Assembly: GCA_964593455.1 (NCBI GenBank)
Contig: CAZQHK010000015.1
Location: 37,668-101,667, forward strand
From: CAZQHK01 sp964593455
Lineage (GTDB): Bacteria > Muiribacteriota > CAYSPT01
DNA length: 64,000 nucleotides
Direction: 5' to 3'
In this document: positions 25,428-34,370 of the stretch, one piece after another
Position numbering within the stretch: position 1 is the stretch's first letter
How the letters are laid out: each line of letters opens with the position of its first letter
The notes under the pieces: model-generated
What the model was told of the DNA's origin: nothing
The model's database searches: none
Seen by the model: the letters and a program-made list of their open reading frames with translations, nothing else
Made by a program: the position numbers and the translations under genes

Positions 25428-25460
25428 CGTGTCACTGAACCATTCAAACGCGAGAAAAAA

Positions 25461-25493
25461 AGGCCTCTCCGAATACGGGGAGGCCTTTTTTTA
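25461..25493. terminator. Bidirectional terminator between SPFH and DegT genes
   Basis: AGGCCTCTCC (25461-25470) pairs with GGGGAGGCCT (25477-25486), with one G-T wobble and a six-base loop GAATAC. A-rich sequence precedes it and a T-tract follows it, so it works as an intrinsic terminator on both strands. The stop codon of the DegT gene (minus strand) lies within the T-tract at 25491-25493. Confidence 0.9.
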
Positions 25494-26633
25494 CGGTCCT
25501 ATACCTTGTAATCCTTCCAGAATTGATTTCAAAACACTACAAACATAATCAACCTTTTCCTCTGTCATCATCATACTGCATGGCAAATTCAGGCCGTAGG
25601 GAGATATTGCATATGCCGTTTTGTTTCTCTGGCGTGCCTGTGCGGCTTGTTCCAGTGCGTGATAGGCTGGCAGGGAACTTAAGGGGTGAAAAAAAGGCCG
25701 ACAATCAATATATTTTTTCGAAAGCAAAGTCATCAGAGTCTCTTTTTTTATGCCAAACTTCTTATTGAGGACCACCGTCACCATCCAGAAGGAGTTTTTG
25801 GTAGCCGGCGGTTCACAGTTCAGAGAAATACCCGATACACCTTCCAATTTTGACCGGTACCACTGAAAGATCTCACGTTTTCGTACTACCAGTTCATCAA
25901 TCCGTTCCAGTTGAGCGAGACCCAGGGCTGCCTGTAAGCTGCTCATCTTGTATTTATAACCGACCTCGGTATTCTGGAACATCGTATCACCCGGACGGCG
26001 CCCATGATCCCGCAAGAACAGGCTGCGGTTATAAATTTTCTCACTACTGGTTACCAGCATTCCACCTTCGCCGGTGGTGAGTGTCTTGGAACCATGAAAA
26101 CTGAACGCTCCGGTATCTCCTAAACTACCCGCCCTATTTCCTTGATACTCGGAGCCAATGGCTTCCGCTGCGTCTTCAATAATAACAATGTCATGTCGCC
26201 TGGCAATGGCACTAATTCTACTCATGTCCGGCATATTTCCATACAGGTCAACCGGAATGACTGCCCTGGTACGAGGACTGATTAACCGTTCAAAAGACTC
26301 TGCTGACAAACACCAGGTTTTCTCATCCACATCTGCAAATATCGGAATGGCTCCCACATATGAGATAGGCGCCGAGCTCGCTATCCAGGTTATGTCCGGA
26401 ATAATTACCTCGTCGCCGGGTCCGACGTTAGAAGAAAGAAGAGACAAGTGTATAGCCGATGTACAGGATGGAAGAGAAATAGCATACTTTACACCAAGGT
26501 AGGCTGCAAATTCTTTCTCGAAACGCTCATTATAGATATTTGCTTTTTTATACCACGCATTGGTAACCGCATCCGTAACATAGTCTATTTCCTTCTGGGT
26601 AATCCAGGGTCCAGCAACAGGAATTCGTTCCAT
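25491..26633 (-). CDS. DegT/DnrJ/EryC1/StrS family sugar aminotransferase
   Basis: The 380-residue product is a PLP-dependent aminotransferase of the DegT family that usually acts on nucleotide-linked keto sugars. It shows the family core: SCTSAIHLSLLSSNVGPGDEVIIPDITW, PVDLYGNMPDM, IIEDAAEAIG and FSFHGSKTLTTGEGG, where the lysine is the PLP residue. It is the last gene of the minus-strand sugar operon and would aminate a ketosugar made by upstream genes. The spacing to the CmcI-type methyltransferase gene is 6 bases. Confidence 0.92.
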   Translation of the reverse strand: MERIPVAGPWITQKEIDYVTDAVTNAWYKKANIYNERFEKEFAAYLGVKYAISLPSCTSAIHLSLLSSNVGPGDEVIIPDITWIASSAPISYVGAIPIFADVDEKTWCLSAESFERLISPRTRAVIPVDLYGNMPDMSRISAIARRHDIVIIEDAAEAIGSEYQGNRAGSLGDTGAFSFHGSKTLTTGEGGMLVTSSEKIYNRSLFLRDHGRRPGDTMFQNTEVGYKYKMSSLQAALGLAQLERIDELVVRKREIFQWYRSKLEGVSGISLNCEPPATKNSFWMVTVVLNKKFGIKKETLMTLLSKKYIDCRPFFHPLSSLPAYHALEQAAQARQRNKTAYAISPYGLNLPCSMMMTEEKVDYVCSVLKSILEGLQGIGP

Positions 26634-26639
26634 GCTCCA

Positions 26640-27368
26640 TCAATCCTTTACGCATTTCAGATAACCATCCGGAGCTACCGTGATAAGAAGTTTTTTTTCA
26701 ATAGTTTTATCGATTTCAAAACGATCATTACTTTTCAGAAACTCCCAAACGGCAGTTTTGGGGTTATTTCCCTTCCCCCATGGTTTGTCAATAAATGCTT
26801 TTTCAGGAACATCTTCGATGAGAGTATCGAAAACCACCAAATAACTACCTTTTGTCACCAAGGGAGAATACAACTGTAACTCTCTTAAAACGTGATCGTG
26901 GGTATGATTAGAATCCAAAACTACCAGTATACACTCTTTATGCTCCACTCTATTATATACTTGTTTTAGGATGCCATCATCAACTGAAGAGCCTTCTAAC
27001 ATTTTAATTCTTTTAAACAAAGGATGACTTTCTATCTCGATGCGGTTATGCTCCCTAATATCAATATCTATACCTAAAACCTCACCATTCCCTCCAATTA
27101 ATTCCAGAATGGAAGTATAAAAAATTATAGATCCACCATGGGCAATACCTGTTTCTATTATTAAATCTGGCTTTACCTCCCAAATAATTTCCTGCATGGC
27201 AATAATATCTTGTGGTAATTGTATAATCGGTCGTTCAAGCCAATTAAAATTATAAGTGTAACGATATTTGATTATTAATAGATAGAGTTTATCCAATAAT
27301 CCATGCAGTTCTTCATCAGTACTCATGGATTCAATAACTGATAAATCATTTGCTATTTTATCCGTCAT
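26640..27368 (-). CDS. CmcI-family SAM-dependent methyltransferase
   Basis: The 242-residue product shows the CmcI/rhamnosyl O-methyltransferase family pattern: YNFNWLERPIIQLPQDIIAMQEIIWEVKPDLIIETGIAHGGS, GEVLGIDIDIREHNR, and LVVLDSNHTHDHVLRELQLYSPLV, with the acidic metal residue region after it. Members methylate hydroxyls of sugars or antibiotics. In this operon a sugar O-methyltransferase is the natural reading. It overlaps the preceding methyltransferase gene by 11 bases. Confidence 0.85.
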   Translation of the reverse strand: MTDKIANDLSVIESMSTDEELHGLLDKLYLLIIKYRYTYNFNWLERPIIQLPQDIIAMQEIIWEVKPDLIIETGIAHGGSIIFYTSILELIGGNGEVLGIDIDIREHNRIEIESHPLFKRIKMLEGSSVDDGILKQVYNRVEHKECILVVLDSNHTHDHVLRELQLYSPLVTKGSYLVVFDTLIEDVPEKAFIDKPWGKGNNPKTAVWEFLKSNDRFEIDKTIEKKLLITVAPDGYLKCVKD

Positions 27369-28158
27369 TAAAACGTTCTTTCTTTTTTATACACGCATAT
27401 ATAATATTGCAGTCTTCAGAGCGATCCTTTCCAATTTCGTAACAGGCACGGCAGAATTCTGCCCGCCAATCTTTTTTTTCTCCTCCAATCCTTCCCCAGC
27501 CAAAACCTCCTTCCTCCCATAAACCATTGGTTAAAAACCAGTCCATCTGGGGAGTAGAGAGCATTTTATAGAATATTCCTCCTGTTTTTGTCACATGCAA
27601 ACCCGCCTTTTCTATGTCTTTTGCAAGGCTTTTTAATGTGTATGAACGGCGGTGACCAGCCACCTTGATATCAAAGGGAGACAGTTCTTCACAATTCTTC
27701 AAAGTACTCATAATGACTGCTATTTTGCGGTTAATCGCGCTGGCATTCGGCACCTGCACAATCAATATCCCGTTTTCCCGCAGGAAGCTGGCGGCCTTCT
27801 GAAGCACACGTACGGGGTCTTGGACATGTTCCAGAATATTCAACATGAAAACAGAGTCAAATCTTTCTACCAGTTCCAATTCTTCAATGAGGCATTCATA
27901 GAATTCCACATCCGGGGCAAGTTTGCGTGCTTTAGCCAGATGTACGCTTGACGCATCAACACCAACCACGCGTTTAAAATGCCGTCTGAAAATAGCCGTT
28001 ATAGTTCCATCTCCGCACGCCAGATCCAGAACCGACGAGCCTTTGCTGTTCTCAATGCATGATACTGTCTGATAATAAGCAAGAACTTTATTATACTGAC
28101 TGTAATTTACAGAACGTGCAAAAGAGAAACCCTCCTGCAATATTTTTTCACTTTCCAT
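27358..28158 (-). CDS. Class I SAM-dependent methyltransferase
   Basis: The 266-residue product shows a standard class I fold: GSSVLDLACGDGTITAIF (motif I), VVGVDASSVHLAKARK, RFDSVFMLNILEHVQDPVRVLQKA and ILIVQVPNASAINRK. It resembles the methyltransferases found in O-antigen clusters. The substrate is not clear; an O- or N-methylation of the sugar or glycan is likely from context. It is preceded on the minus strand by the phosphatase-epimerase fusion gene. Confidence 0.85.
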   Translation of the reverse strand: MESEKILQEGFSFARSVNYSQYNKVLAYYQTVSCIENSKGSSVLDLACGDGTITAIFRRHFKRVVGVDASSVHLAKARKLAPDVEFYECLIEELELVERFDSVFMLNILEHVQDPVRVLQKAASFLRENGILIVQVPNASAINRKIAVIMSTLKNCEELSPFDIKVAGHRRSYTLKSLAKDIEKAGLHVTKTGGIFYKMLSTPQMDWFLTNGLWEEGGFGWGRIGGEKKDWRAEFCRACYEIGKDRSEDCNIIYACIKKKERFNDG

Positions 28159-28173
28159 CTGATTCTCCCATAA

Positions 28174-29415
28174 TTATTGTGATTCCTGACAAAAATCACT
28201 AAAAAGTCTACTAAGGCCATCCTGAATACTGATTCTAGGATACCAGTCAAGTTCTGTTCTTGCCCGGGAAGTATCCATCACAATATTGGAAACGAAATCA
28301 TTAATCTCACGATGTTTGATGGGGCTATTTGTACCGGCGATCTTTACGAGAAGATGAGCAACTTCGGTAGTGGATATTCCTTTTCCGCCACCAATGTTAA
28401 ATGCTCCATCATGATTGCCCTCCAGGACGGCGGCAATTGCTGAAATAACATCATCAATATACAGTAAATCAAGGGAAGGAAAGCCGTTAAGATATTTGTG
28501 GGCCGTAATTTCCTCATTATGAATGGCCTTTTGCATGAAGTTATGAATAAATTTTGGTTTATCGCCGGCTCCGTATACAGGACTGGAGCGTACGATAACA
28601 TAATCAAGGCCATACCGGCGCCGATACTGATCCAGCAATATCTCGCAGAGATACTTGGTCTCACCGTAAGGACCCTTTGGGACCGGGGGCAAAACTTCCG
28701 ATGCCAGCAGGAAGTGCGAACGATAACCAGAATATATTTCCCAGCTCGATGGATACACCAGTTTTACATTGTTTTCCTGGCATACATCAAGCACATTCCT
28801 CAGCATAACAACAGTCTCTCCCATGGCCTGGTTACTAGTGTAGATACGTGGATTTGCCAGGTGAACGATGGTATCGATTCCTTGTTCTTTGACCATCAGA
28901 TCAAGGTCAACCGATCCTTTAAAAATATCAATAGCTCCACGCTCTGGAGCGATAATTTCATGCTGCGTTTGAATCTTCGGAATCAAGGTCTTCCCGATCG
29001 TCCCTGAACCGCCCGTAACAAGGATATGCTTAGAACTATCATCGATTCTGGCAACACTATCGCTGTCTTTTTCAATCGCCTGCCGCACTGCAGAAAGAAC
29101 CTCGATCTTCATTCCTTTTTCACCGGTTGCCTTCATAACTTTTCGAACCGCTTCGTTGAAAGGCCGGTGTAATGACGTAGCCAGCACCCCGGCGGCAATT
29201 GCATTACTGCGTGACAGGCCATAATCACAACAGATGACTACTTTCTCTTGCTTAGATAGATGCAATATAGCCTCTTGAATTTTCTCTTCGGCCACAGTAC
29301 CAAGGTTGCCCTTTTTATCAACCATATCACGAACATCAACGATGTGAATATCTGGTTGTCCGGACACATCTTCGTAGGCGCCAGTGCCTATGTTTTCCGT
29401 TATCCATTTGATCAT
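28174..29415 (-). CDS. Phosphatase-like domain fused to NAD-dependent sugar epimerase
   Basis: Residues about 1-115 resemble a dual-specificity phosphatase: DIHIVDVRDMVDK, then VVICCDYGLSRSNAIAAGVL, where CDYGLSR fits the CX5R catalytic motif. After a short linker comes a short-chain dehydrogenase/epimerase domain with HILVTGGSGTIGKTL (NAD binding) and YGETKYLCEILL (YxxxK catalytic pair). The fusion puts a phosphatase-like fold on a nucleotide-sugar epimerase or dehydratase. It overlaps the ATP-grasp gene by 4 bases. The N-terminal domain may be a regulatory or scaffolding part rather than an active phosphatase. Confidence 0.82.
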   Translation of the reverse strand: MIKWITENIGTGAYEDVSGQPDIHIVDVRDMVDKKGNLGTVAEEKIQEAILHLSKQEKVVICCDYGLSRSNAIAAGVLATSLHRPFNEAVRKVMKATGEKGMKIEVLSAVRQAIEKDSDSVARIDDSSKHILVTGGSGTIGKTLIPKIQTQHEIIAPERGAIDIFKGSVDLDLMVKEQGIDTIVHLANPRIYTSNQAMGETVVMLRNVLDVCQENNVKLVYPSSWEIYSGYRSHFLLASEVLPPVPKGPYGETKYLCEILLDQYRRRYGLDYVIVRSSPVYGAGDKPKFIHNFMQKAIHNEEITAHKYLNGFPSLDLLYIDDVISAIAAVLEGNHDGAFNIGGGKGISTTEVAHLLVKIAGTNSPIKHREINDFVSNIVMDTSRARTELDWYPRISIQDGLSRLFSDFCQESQ

Positions 29416-30431
29416 TTGAGTTTTCCTCTACTAACAAAAACTTCAGCCAGGCTCCGGAGATAAAATCCTTCCCTAATTTTTCCAGGTTTCTCGAATGCGC
29501 CAGTGCTAAGATAGTGAAGAAATATGTCTACTTCATTTATCCCCGCTAACGCCCGCAGATAGGTAGAAGCTGAAAATCTCGGATTAATCTCAAAAGGGAT
29601 TAAAACACCGTTTTTTAATCGCCCTTGAATGTTTATTGGACCCTCGCTTAGAATCGCCACAGCAATCTTTTCAGCAATTGAACAAACATCTGGAAAGTCT
29701 TCTATTAAACCCTGACTGTATCCGCTCGAAATCAATCCGGTTTTACCTTTTGACAATAAAGACAACTTTGTATTAAAAGATCTTTTCAAGGCAATTGAGC
29801 AAGCGATCTGGCCGTTAGGAAGCGACAATACACCGACGGTAAATTCACCTTCGCTTTCAGGTATATATTCTTGCATAATAGCTGTTTTTCCATTTTTCGA
29901 GAGATATTCTAAATAAAGTGCTGCTTCGATCTTGTCAGCAGCCAGAAAAACATAACTACTGCCCCCACTACCCGTAGAAGGTTTTACTACACAGGGAAAT
30001 GTCATTTGGTCAATTTCACTGGCTTTTTTGGTCAAAGGTACTTGAAAACCCAATTCCGAAAGTGTTTTAAAACATAAAGCTTTATTTGAAAATCGTCTAA
30101 TAAGCTCCGGAGAATTTCCTACAAATCGTATCCCCTCACCGGTAAACTTGTTTGCAGCTTCAGCCAGTAAAATCATTGGTTGCTCGGCGCCGGGAATGAT
30201 GAAATCAATAGCTGCTTTACGACAAACATCCAAAACCGATTCAATATAGCTATCCGGATCAACTACGAATGTCTCTTTGAATCCTCCATGGTAATGGCCA
30301 TAAGCAAGTTCTGAAATATCGCACCCGTATATCATGTATCTTCGAGCCGCCAAAAGTGACTTCAATAGTTCAGTGCCGAGAGACGCGCCTCCTATACCTG
30401 CAATCAGCACCCGAGATTTTCTATTCATCAT
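29412..30431 (-). CDS. ATP-grasp family protein
   Basis: The 339-residue product has an N-terminal Rossmann-like domain (RVLIAGIGGASLGTELLKSLLAAR) and an ATP-grasp domain: FPCVVKPSTGSGGSSYVFLA (P-loop-like lysine and glycine-rich part), MQEYIPESEGEFTVGVLSL, and PFEINPRFSAST (metal-binding Glu/Asn). Family members join a carboxylate to an amine, alcohol or thiol using ATP. In this cluster a ligation that decorates an amino sugar is plausible; the substrate is unknown. It overlaps the rfbC gene by 11 bases. Confidence 0.85.
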   Translation of the reverse strand: MMNRKSRVLIAGIGGASLGTELLKSLLAARRYMIYGCDISELAYGHYHGGFKETFVVDPDSYIESVLDVCRKAAIDFIIPGAEQPMILLAEAANKFTGEGIRFVGNSPELIRRFSNKALCFKTLSELGFQVPLTKKASEIDQMTFPCVVKPSTGSGGSSYVFLAADKIEAALYLEYLSKNGKTAIMQEYIPESEGEFTVGVLSLPNGQIACSIALKRSFNTKLSLLSKGKTGLISSGYSQGLIEDFPDVCSIAEKIAVAILSEGPINIQGRLKNGVLIPFEINPRFSASTYLRALAGINEVDIFLHYLSTGAFEKPGKIREGFYLRSLAEVFVSRGKLK

Positions 30432-30963
30432 TCGGTTCCATTAAAGGAAAATTATTATCTTGACCTGAGATTATACGATTCGTAATATCAGGCCATCGTA
30501 TACCAAAAACTGGATCATCCCACCTTACACCGCGAACATGCTCCGGAGAATAGAATTCAGACATCTGGTAGAAAACCTCCGTGTCATTCTCCAAGGTCTG
30601 AAAACCATGGGCCAAACCCTCGGGCACAAAAAGCATCCGATATTCATCGGACTTCAAGTCCGTTGATATCCACTGGCAGTAAGTTGGGGAATCGTGTCTT
30701 AGATCAATAATGACATCATAGATCGCTCCCTTAGTACATAGAACAAGCTTTGCTTCTGCCTTGGGTTCCACCTGGTAATGCATACCTCTCAAGGTTCCTT
30801 TGCACGTGTTGTAAGAGATATTGCACTGGACGAAATTGGACTCAAGACCATGGTTTTCAAATTCTTTGCAACAAAAGGTGCGGGCAAAGAATCCGCGTTC
30901 ATCCATATGCTTTTCCATTTCGATTACAAATGCGCCTCTCAATAGCGTTTCAGTAAAAATCAC
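30421..30963 (-). CDS. rfbC: RmlC-type 3,5-epimerase
   Basis: The 180-residue product is a cupin-fold epimerase of the RmlC family: GAFVIEMEKHMDERGFFARTF, NISYNTCKGTLRGMHYQ (with the catalytic histidine), EAKLVLCTKGAIYDVIIDLRHDSPT, VPEGLAHGFQTLENDTEVFYQM and a C-terminal IRWPD. RmlC proper works on dTDP-4-keto-6-deoxyglucose. Here the neighbours make CDP-4-keto-6-deoxyglucose, so the substrate is probably the CDP sugar. It abuts the C-methyltransferase gene, the two stop and start codons being one base apart. Confidence 0.9.
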   Translation of the reverse strand: MIFTETLLRGAFVIEMEKHMDERGFFARTFCCKEFENHGLESNFVQCNISYNTCKGTLRGMHYQVEPKAEAKLVLCTKGAIYDVIIDLRHDSPTYCQWISTDLKSDEYRMLFVPEGLAHGFQTLENDTEVFYQMSEFYSPEHVRGVRWDDPVFGIRWPDITNRIISGQDNNFPLMEPNDE

Positions 30964-32202
30964 TTACATTACCTCTACTTCCGGAATGGGAATTATGAAC
31001 TTCCCTCCCCAGGTGCGGATGTATCTCAATTGCTGCATTATTTCATCTCTGATATTCCAGGGAAGAATCAACACATAATCAGGTCTCTCAACGTTAATCT
31101 GCTCGGGAGCTTTGATCGGTATACGAGTACCGGGTAGATACTTGTTCTGCTTAAAGGGATTACGATCCACCGTGTAATCCAAAAAATCGGTCCTGATCCC
31201 ACAATAATTGAGAAGTGTATTACCTTTGGCTGGAGCTCCGTACCCGATGATTTTTTTGCCTTCATTCTTGGCTGCAATCAAAAATCCGAGTAACGACCGT
31301 TTGCTCCTCTCCACGTTTTCTCTGAACCGATAATATGTCTTTTCTTCCAATAATCCTGCAGACTTTTCCCTGGCCGATAATTCAGAAACGCGATCAGTAA
31401 TACTCAGCAACTCGTTGTTTTGATGCCTGGCAAGTATCCTCAGCGATCCTCCATGGGTGGGAATTTCCTCAACATCAAAAAGTACCAGTTGGTGGGAGGC
31501 AAATAATCGTTGCACGGTTTGAAACGAAAAATAAGAAAAATGTTCATGATAGATCGTATCAAATTGGTTCTTTTCCAGCAGTTGAAGGAGATGGGGAAAT
31601 TCCATGGTAATAATGCCACCGGGTTTCAGAGCTATCTGCAGACCCGCCACGAAATCATGCAATTCGGGATTATGGGCGAGAACATTATTGCCAATAATTA
31701 AATCAGCTTGTTTACCGGCGTGTCTCATTTTGATGGCGTACGATGTGTCGAAAAAGGCAACATCGGTATCAAGGCCTTTTTCAATAGCTATTGCGGCGGT
31801 ATTTGCGGCCGGTTCGATTCCCAGAACAGGGATATTGTGTTTCTTAAAGTATTGCAGCAAATATCCATCATTACTGGCTATCTCCACCACGAAAGAATCC
31901 TGGTTGAGATTACAACGGGAAACTATCATCTGAGTATATTCCTGACAATGCTGCAGCCAACTTTCGGCATATGAGGAATAATAAGCATAGTCAGATGAAA
32001 AAATATTCTCTGGTGATTCAAATTTTTCTATCTGGACTAAAAAACACTGCTCGCAGAAATATACATCTAGAGGATAATGTGGCTCCATCCGGTTCAAATC
32101 GTCTTTTGAAAGATAAGCATTGGACAGAGGAGAGTTACCGAGCGATAAAAAAGGCTGCTCCAATTCCCCGTCGCAAGCCCTGCATTTAAGCATCTTCTTC
32201 AT
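30964..32202 (-). CDS. Sugar C-methyltransferase with N-terminal zinc-binding domain
   Basis: The 412-residue product has the layout of TylC3/NovU-like sugar C-methyltransferases. The N-terminus (KCRACDGELEQPFLSLGNSPLSNAYL, with CEQC further on) forms the zinc-binding domain. Next is a class I SAM fold (SFVVEIASNDGYLLQYF, VLGIEPAANTAA, DLIIGNNVLAHNPELHDFVAGL) and finally a C-terminal domain with GYGAPAKGNTLLNYCG. Such enzymes methylate a carbon next to the keto group of a 4-keto-6-deoxy sugar. Overlaps rfbG by 4 bases. Confidence 0.92.
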   Translation of the reverse strand: MKKMLKCRACDGELEQPFLSLGNSPLSNAYLSKDDLNRMEPHYPLDVYFCEQCFLVQIEKFESPENIFSSDYAYYSSYAESWLQHCQEYTQMIVSRCNLNQDSFVVEIASNDGYLLQYFKKHNIPVLGIEPAANTAAIAIEKGLDTDVAFFDTSYAIKMRHAGKQADLIIGNNVLAHNPELHDFVAGLQIALKPGGIITMEFPHLLQLLEKNQFDTIYHEHFSYFSFQTVQRLFASHQLVLFDVEEIPTHGGSLRILARHQNNELLSITDRVSELSAREKSAGLLEEKTYYRFRENVERSKRSLLGFLIAAKNEGKKIIGYGAPAKGNTLLNYCGIRTDFLDYTVDRNPFKQNKYLPGTRIPIKAPEQINVERPDYVLILPWNIRDEIMQQLRYIRTWGGKFIIPIPEVEVM

Positions 32203-33287
32203 CTTTCTACGTTGTTTCTCAACTCGATATACCGATTGATATGATCAATTCTCTGTCCGAAGACTTTTTCACCGGATACCCCATCAATCCTGTATTCATC
32301 TATCGAAAATACAATAGCTTGCTCAATATCCAATACAGGTTGCCAATGTAACACGTTCACCGCTTTTGATATATCGAGATGCAGAAAGTTTGTTTCCAGG
32401 CCGGAACTATTACTATTCTCAATAATGAAACTACCACTTCCCCATTGTTTAATGGTTTCTTCAACAAGCTGCCGTACGGTTACCATATTCTTGGATAATG
32501 GCCCAAAATTCCAAGCACCCGAATATTTCTTTCCTTCTGTGAATAAAAGTGATCCCAGGTGCAGATAACCGCCGAGGGGGTCTAAAACATGCTGCCAGGG
32601 CCGGACTGCTTCCGGATTTCTCATTACAATCGGCCTGTCATTGAGCAAGGCTCGCATGCAGTCCGGAAAAATCCGGTGGTCAGCCCAATCGCCGCCGCCG
32701 ATCACATTCCCTGCTCTGACAGAAGCGATATGAGCGGTGCCACTTTCTTTGAAAAATGATTGCCGGTAGGACGAGGTGATTATTTCCGCGGCAGCCTTGG
32801 AGGCACTGTACGGATCTTCCCCCCCCAACGAGTCAATTTCCCGATAACCGAAAATCCACTCCTTGTTTTCATAGCATTTATCGCTGGTAATATTTATGGC
32901 TGTTTTCACTGAAGCCGTATGCCTGACGGCTTCAAAGAAATTTACCGTTCCCTGAATATTGGTATTGAACGTGTAACGGGGATCTTCATACGAATCTAAA
33001 ACCAGTGATTGGGCGGCCAGATGAAAGGCTATTTCCGGTTGATGTTCTGAAAAAACCTCAGAGAGTCTTTTGTATTCCCGGATATCTCCATCAATATGAG
33101 TGATCTTCTTATCCAAATGACAGAGCACGAAATTATCTTTTTCAGTTTTCGGTTCCAGGGCATAACCAACCACCTTCGCGCCGAGATGCAACAACCATAG
33201 AGCGAGCCAGGACCCTTTGAAACCTGTATCCCCGGTAACTAAAACCGTTTTGCCTTGATATATGTTATTAAAAGCGTTTCTCATCAC
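32199..33287 (-). CDS. rfbG: CDP-glucose 4,6-dehydratase
   Basis: The 362-residue product begins with VLVTGDTGFKGSWLALWLLHLGAKVVGYALEP, the CDP-glucose dehydratase form of the NAD-binding motif, and has VKTAINITSDKCYEN, DPYSASKAAAEIITSSYR (YxxxK) and AGNVIGGGDWADHRIFPDC. It makes CDP-4-keto-6-deoxyglucose from CDP-glucose. rfbF lies directly upstream on the same strand (7-base gap). Together these define the CDP-deoxysugar entry point of the operon. Confidence 0.95.
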   Translation of the reverse strand: MMRNAFNNIYQGKTVLVTGDTGFKGSWLALWLLHLGAKVVGYALEPKTEKDNFVLCHLDKKITHIDGDIREYKRLSEVFSEHQPEIAFHLAAQSLVLDSYEDPRYTFNTNIQGTVNFFEAVRHTASVKTAINITSDKCYENKEWIFGYREIDSLGGEDPYSASKAAAEIITSSYRQSFFKESGTAHIASVRAGNVIGGGDWADHRIFPDCMRALLNDRPIVMRNPEAVRPWQHVLDPLGGYLHLGSLLFTEGKKYSGAWNFGPLSKNMVTVRQLVEETIKQWGSGSFIIENSNSSGLETNFLHLDISKAVNVLHWQPVLDIEQAIVFSIDEYRIDGVSGEKVFGQRIDHINRYIELRNNVER

Positions 33288-33294
33288 CAGAACT

Positions 33295-34092
33295 TCACCA
33301 GATTTTCCAGGAAGCTTGATTGGTATTCCAGAGTTTATTCAGATAATCCATATCTCTCAAGGTGTCCATGCATGCCCAAAATCCTTTGTGTTTGTAAACC
33401 ATAAGCTGTCCCTCAGAGGCAATTTTCTCCAACGGACCGAATTCCAGGTCGCAGTTATCGTCGGGAGTGAGATAATTCAAGAATTCTTTGTTAAAAACGA
33501 AAAATCCACCATTAACAAGCCCCGAACTGGCTACCGATTTTTCCGTAAAACTTTCAACCAGATCCCCTCGAATCTTCAACTCACCAAAACGGGAGGCGGG
33601 ATTAATACCGGTTACCGTGACCAATTTCTCATGGCGGTTATGAAAGGCTAAAAGATCATGCAGATTTATATCGGATATACCGTCTCCATACGTCATCATA
33701 AACAGGTCATTATCGATATATTTCTCGACCCGCTTCAATCGGGCTCCTTTAAGCGCTTTATCTCCGGTATCAGCTAATGTTATTCGCCATTTTTTTTCAT
33801 CCAGATCACTATGTATTTTGATATTATTCCGTTCACCCAGGACAATGGTAAAATCATTATTCAACACCTGGTAGTGGTAAAAATATTCTTTTATCATGTG
33901 CCCTTTGTGGCCCAGGCAGAGAATGAAATCTTTAAATCCCTGGCAGGCGTATATCTTCATGATGTGCCATAAAATCGGATGTCTGCCGATCTCAACCATC
34001 GGCTTAGGTTTAAATTCGGTTTCTTCCCGCAGGCGGGTACCTAAACCACCACATAAAATAACTACTTTGGGATTTGTTCCTGTTTCTGTCAC
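33295..34092 (-). CDS. rfbF: Glucose-1-phosphate cytidylyltransferase
   Basis: The 265-residue enzyme makes CDP-glucose from CTP and glucose 1-phosphate. It has KVVILCGGLGTRLREETEFKPKPMVEIG (nucleotidyl-binding loop), MTYGDGISDINLHDLL and GPLEKIASEGQLMVYKHKGFWACMDTLRDMDYLNKLW. The GTG start at 34092 has a GAGGTGA site 9 bases upstream, which suits it better than the farther start at 34146. It is the first gene of a nine-gene minus-strand operon, divergent from a glycosyltransferase gene. Confidence 0.95.
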   Translation of the reverse strand: MTETGTNPKVVILCGGLGTRLREETEFKPKPMVEIGRHPILWHIMKIYACQGFKDFILCLGHKGHMIKEYFYHYQVLNNDFTIVLGERNNIKIHSDLDEKKWRITLADTGDKALKGARLKRVEKYIDNDLFMMTYGDGISDINLHDLLAFHNRHEKLVTVTGINPASRFGELKIRGDLVESFTEKSVASSGLVNGGFFVFNKEFLNYLTPDDNCDLEFGPLEKIASEGQLMVYKHKGFWACMDTLRDMDYLNKLWNTNQASWKIW

Positions 34093-34370
34093 TGGATATA
34101 TCACCTCGATACTTACTCCGAATAATCCCAAGCCAGCTTCGTACAAAAGTCAAAATCAAGATGAATTACGATATCACGGGTATGGAACCACATTCAAGCG
34201 CCCCGGCTCTCTTTTCTCGAAGAACAATTCGATCCTTCTCCCGAGACCCGGCGGCATTCTGTCCAAAGCCTTCATGCCCAAGACGGTAATACTTTCTCCC
34301 ACTTTGCGTTGCAACCTGGTATTGAATTTTAGTATCATTTGTCTCAGAATTTAACAGATCGGTTGTGCTA

